Assembly: GCF_003812745.1 (NCBI RefSeq)
Contig: NZ_CP033831.1
Coordinates: 3,782,001-3,846,000 of the forward strand
DNA: 64,000 bases
Source of the DNA: Serratia sp. FDAARGOS_506
Lineage (GTDB): Bacteria; Pseudomonadota; Gammaproteobacteria; Enterobacterales; Enterobacteriaceae
Direction of reading: 5' to 3'
Position numbers and translations under genes: made by a program
Part shown: positions 61,400-64,000 of the stretch, piece by piece
How positions within the stretch are numbered: position 1 is the stretch's first letter
Layout of the letters: each line of letters opens with the position of its first letter
The notes under the pieces: model-generated
What the model was told of the DNA's origin: nothing
Seen by the model: only the letters and a program-made list of their open reading frames with translations
The model's database searches: none

Positions 61400-62191
61400 A
61401 TGGGATTCGAAGTCGACAACGCTGAAACGAAACGCATCAATCTCAGCAGCCACGAGAATTCCTCGTTCGAGGTGACAGGTCTGGTGAAACACTATCCGGC
61501 GGGCTTTGTCATTCCTTACCACTCACATAAACGCTGTCATTTGCTCTATTCGCAACAGGGCGTGATGGCGGTCGAGGCAAGTAGTGGGCGCTGGATCGTA
61601 CCGCCCACCACCGCGGTCTGGCTGCGGCCGGGGGTAGAACATCAGATCGTCATGCAGAGTAACATCTGCGTTTACGGAATATTGGTCGATGAAATCACCG
61701 CCGCGCGTTTGCCGCTGCGCGACGGCGTATTGCAGGTGTCACCGCTGCTGCGCGAGCTGATCGCCCAGCTGACGACGCTGGCGCCGGAAGGGGCGGAGAC
61801 CAAACGCAATGCGCTGCTCAGAGCGCTGTTCTTAGAGGAGCTGAGCCTGCAGCCGCAGCTGGCGCTGCATCTGCCTTGGCCGGCAGAGGCGAGAATGGCC
61901 GAGATTTGCCGGCAGTTGGTCATCACGCCGGCCGATGAACGCGGTATTGAAGCCTGGGCCGATTCACTGTCGATCAGCGCAAAGACCTTTCAACGCCATT
62001 TCAGCCAACAAACCGGTATCACCTTCGGCCAGTGGAAACAGCGCCTGCGGCTGCTGTCGTCCATTCCGCTGCTGCTGGCCGGCAACTCGATCATCCACGC
62101 CGCCTTCGAAAGCGGTTATGAGAGCCACAGCGCCTATTCGGTGGCGTTCAAAAAGCTGTTTGGCGTTTCGCCTTCGCGTTTTACGCTATAG
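61400..62191 (+). CDS. AraC-type transcriptional regulator with cupin sensor
   Basis: A 263-residue regulator. The N-terminal half is a cupin (HSHKRCHLLYSQQGVMAV, VRPG-type turn LRPGVEHQI). The C-terminal half is an AraC domain with two helix-turn-helix units (ADSLSISAKTFQRHFSQQTG and SIIHAAFESGYESHSAYSVAFKKLFG). The ATG at 61400 follows AGGGA; an upstream ATG at 61334 would add 22 residues. The effector is unknown. Confidence 0.88.
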   Translation: MGFEVDNAETKRINLSSHENSSFEVTGLVKHYPAGFVIPYHSHKRCHLLYSQQGVMAVEASSGRWIVPPTTAVWLRPGVEHQIVMQSNICVYGILVDEITAARLPLRDGVLQVSPLLRELIAQLTTLAPEGAETKRNALLRALFLEELSLQPQLALHLPWPAEARMAEICRQLVITPADERGIEAWADSLSISAKTFQRHFSQQTGITFGQWKQRLRLLSSIPLLLAGNSIIHAAFESGYESHSAYSVAFKKLFGVSPSRFTL

Positions 62192-62277
62192 CCTAATTGC
62201 ATAGCGCGCTTCTCCTATAGATTGAAGCAACCTAATGACGTATAAAGCAAAGCAGTCAACCTCCGAGGCCGCTTCCC

Positions 62278-63813
62278 GTGATAAAAATTGTCGTGTATCT
62301 GATTCTCGCTGTGACGATCGCCATTATTGCGGCAAGAGTCATCTTTCGTTTGCCGGATATTTCCCAGCGTCCGCCGCAGGCGGCGTTGCCGGCTGATCCT
62401 GCTGCCCAGCTGCCGGCGCGTGCCGCCGAACTGATGGCAGCGCACCCGGGCCTGAGCGGTGTGGTGCCGCTGGTCAGCGGGCACGATGCGTTCGCCAGCC
62501 GCCTGGCGCTGGCGCGGATGGCCGAAAGGTCGATCGACGCCCAGTACTACATCTGGCATAACGACACCTCCGGGCAGATCTTGCTGAAAACCCTGTATGA
62601 CGCCGCCCAGCGCGGCGTGCGCGTGCGGCTGTTGCTGGACGATAACGGCGTCGCCATGGACGAGACCCTGGCGGCGTTGAATGCCCAGGAAAACGTCGAG
62701 ATCCGCCTGTTCAATCCGTCGACGGTGCGCACGCCAAAGCTGGCCGGTTATGCCTTTGACTTTATGCGTATGAACCGCCGGATGCATAACAAGTCTTACA
62801 TCGTCGACGGCGCCGTGGCGATCATCGGCGGCCGCAACATCGGCGACGAGTATTTCCAGGTCGGGGACGAAAACTATTTCCTCGATCTCGACGTACTGAG
62901 CGTTGGCAACGTAGTGGCGGAGACCGCCGAGACCTTCGATCGCTACTGGAACAGCGCGTCGGTGTTTGGCGTTGAGCAGATTATCAGGGGCAAAGGCAAC
63001 CTTTCTGCGTTCCTGACGCAGGCCACCGCGACCGAAAGCAGCGACCGGGCGCGCAAACTGGCGGTGCAGTTGGAAACCAGCGCGGTGCGCTTTCGCGATG
63101 GCGCCGTCCAGCCTGAATTCACCCAGGTAGCGCTGGTGGCCGACGATCCGGCGAAAGGGCTGGGTAAGGCTTCGCGCGATCGTTTGATGGTGACGCAGCT
63201 CGGCAAGATCATCGGTGGCGTCGGCCGACAACTGGATCTGGTTTCCGCCTATTTCGTGCCGGGCCGAGAAGGGGCGAAGTTTTTTGAATCGCTTGCCAAA
63301 CAGGGGAAGTCCATACGCGTGCTGACCAACGCGATGAACACCACCGACGTGCTGGTGGTGCATGCAGGCTACGCCAAATACCGGCGTGAGCTGCTGCAGG
63401 CCGGCGTGGAGCTGTTTGAACTGAAACTGCGGGCCGGCCAACCGACGGGGCGGCAGGAACTCAAACCGCTGGGGCTGTCCGGCGCGGCGCTGCACGCGAA
63501 AACCTTCGCCATCGACGACAAACGGGTGTTTATCGGTTCGTTCAATTTCGATCCGCGATCGGCGCACCTGAACTGCGAAATGGGTTTTTTGATCGACAGC
63601 CCGACATTGGCGGCAGACACCCGCCAACTGTTTGATGGCCCGCTCGAGTACGCCGCCTACCGCCCGGCGCTGACGCCCGAGGGCAAAATGGTGTGGAACG
63701 AAGCCTTCGAAGACGGCCACACCGAGGTGCATCAGCAAGAGCCTGGTGCCGGCTGGGTAAAACGCATTATTCTCACCGTGGCCGGCTGGCTGCCGATCGA
63801 ATGGATGTTGTAA
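62278..63813 (+). CDS. Membrane-anchored phospholipase D-family protein
   Basis: A 511-residue protein. A signal-anchor helix (IVVYLILAVTIAIIAARVIF) leads to two HKD motifs: MHNKSYIVDG near residue 168 and LHAKTFAIDDKRVFIGSFN near 404. This is the cardiolipin synthase/phospholipase D superfamily, most like ClsC-type enzymes. It should act at the inner membrane on the periplasmic side. The start is GTG at 62278 with GAGG nine bases upstream. It is separate from the convergent partial gene. Confidence 0.9.
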   Translation: MIKIVVYLILAVTIAIIAARVIFRLPDISQRPPQAALPADPAAQLPARAAELMAAHPGLSGVVPLVSGHDAFASRLALARMAERSIDAQYYIWHNDTSGQILLKTLYDAAQRGVRVRLLLDDNGVAMDETLAALNAQENVEIRLFNPSTVRTPKLAGYAFDFMRMNRRMHNKSYIVDGAVAIIGGRNIGDEYFQVGDENYFLDLDVLSVGNVVAETAETFDRYWNSASVFGVEQIIRGKGNLSAFLTQATATESSDRARKLAVQLETSAVRFRDGAVQPEFTQVALVADDPAKGLGKASRDRLMVTQLGKIIGGVGRQLDLVSAYFVPGREGAKFFESLAKQGKSIRVLTNAMNTTDVLVVHAGYAKYRRELLQAGVELFELKLRAGQPTGRQELKPLGLSGAALHAKTFAIDDKRVFIGSFNFDPRSAHLNCEMGFLIDSPTLAADTRQLFDGPLEYAAYRPALTPEGKMVWNEAFEDGHTEVHQQEPGAGWVKRIILTVAGWLPIEWML

Positions 63814-63835
63814 TGGCACGGCGGTAGCTAAACGA

Positions 63836-63865
63836 AAGGTTCGCCGTTTTTGGTTGGCGAACCTT
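63836..63865. terminator. Hairpin after the phospholipase D gene
   Basis: AAGGTTCGCC and its complement GGCGAACCTT with a 10-base loop, 23 bp after the stop. No long U tract, so termination is likely but moderate; it also serves the convergent partial gene. Confidence 0.7.
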
Positions 63866-63872
63866 GCGTGGC

Positions 63873-64000
63873 TTAGTAGGCCAGCTTGTCGCGGTGCTTG
63901 CGGATAAATGCCCTTAGCCGCATCGGTTCTCTCCCCGCAATCTGCGGAAAATTATCGAAAACCTCATCGACGCCTGGAATATCGCGTGCCGCTATGCGGC
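63873..64000 (-). CDS. Partial protein, probably NmrA/SDR-like C-terminus
   Basis: The last 42 codons of a gene running off the window, ending in REPMRLRAFIRKHRDKLAY and stop TAA at 63875-63873. The GREP..L..F pattern resembles the ends of NmrA-like NAD(P)-binding proteins; the evidence is thin and no catalytic part is visible. The protein's start and function lie beyond 64000. Confidence 0.45.
   Translation of the reverse strand, partial: RIAARDIPGVDEVFDNFPQIAGREPMRLRAFIRKHRDKLAY

Noticed and set aside
62215-63819. 534-codon antisense frame opposite the phospholipase D-like gene
   Set aside because: It mirrors the real gene through GC-rich codon bias; His/Arg/Gln-rich with no domain, while the plus strand has both HKD motifs.

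Overview
The window reads as a GC-rich chromosomal segment of a Serratia, most likely the S. marcescens complex. The strongest marker is the gene at 17775-20912. Its product is 1045 residues long, with a signal peptide and a subtilase triad at D76, H112 and S341, which matches what I recall of the secreted S. marcescens serine protease SSP. The dat-ddc pair, a complete pqqABCDEF cluster and general enterobacterial codon use agree. There are no rRNA or tRNA genes, IS elements, prophage or CRISPR arrays.

Layout. 1-4050: small housekeeping or accessory genes (MFS tail, DHFR-like reductase, VOC protein, RHH regulator, spermidine-synthase-like protein, FabZ paralogue, YqhA, SelW-like protein). 4174-7696: a sulfide-oxidation module (SQR divergent from a TauE exporter and a persulfide dioxygenase/sulfurtransferase). 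7906-12563: alcohol and aldehyde oxidation, with an AcoR-type activator and a sigma-54 promoter before the aldehyde dehydrogenase. 12619-16978: binding protein, MFS transporter and a PAS-GGDEF-EAL protein. 17775-20912: the SSP autotransporter. 20967-28798: a GntR/DUF1330 unit divergent from a six-gene operon (DUF1185, hydrolase, flavin reductase, LLM monooxygenase, aldehyde dehydrogenase, NCS1 permease), probably a catabolic route for a nitrogen heterocycle. 28795-36569: pqqA-F with an M19 dipeptidase and a LysR regulator. 36738-40966: a Tat-exported GMC dehydrogenase plus aldehyde dehydrogenase under a divergent LysR. 40936-50303: a two-armed aromatic ring-cleavage cluster (FAD hydroxylase, DUF2783, NodB-like protein, GMC oxidoreductase / SDR, GntR, FAH, aldehyde dehydrogenase, extradiol dioxygenase). 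50362-53235: ddc and dat for 1,3-diaminopropane. 53738-58137: an old-yellow-enzyme gene with a MerR regulator, then a second enolase with a Usp protein and a family II pyrophosphatase. 58435-64000: GGDEF protein, cupin, AraC regulator, phospholipase D-like protein and a partial gene.

Four NAD(P)-dependent aldehyde dehydrogenases sit here, each beside a different aldehyde-generating enzyme (AdhP, LLM monooxygenase, GMC dehydrogenase, extradiol dioxygenase), and each neighbourhood has its own regulator. The segment is therefore mainly a hub for using small alcohols, aldehydes and aromatic or heterocyclic compounds. The least explained units are the NCS1/flavin-monooxygenase operon and the ring-cleavage cluster. 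Both have clear candidate regulatory DNA: a perfect TGGTATACCA dyad, and three 11-bp direct repeats phased at exactly 19 bp.
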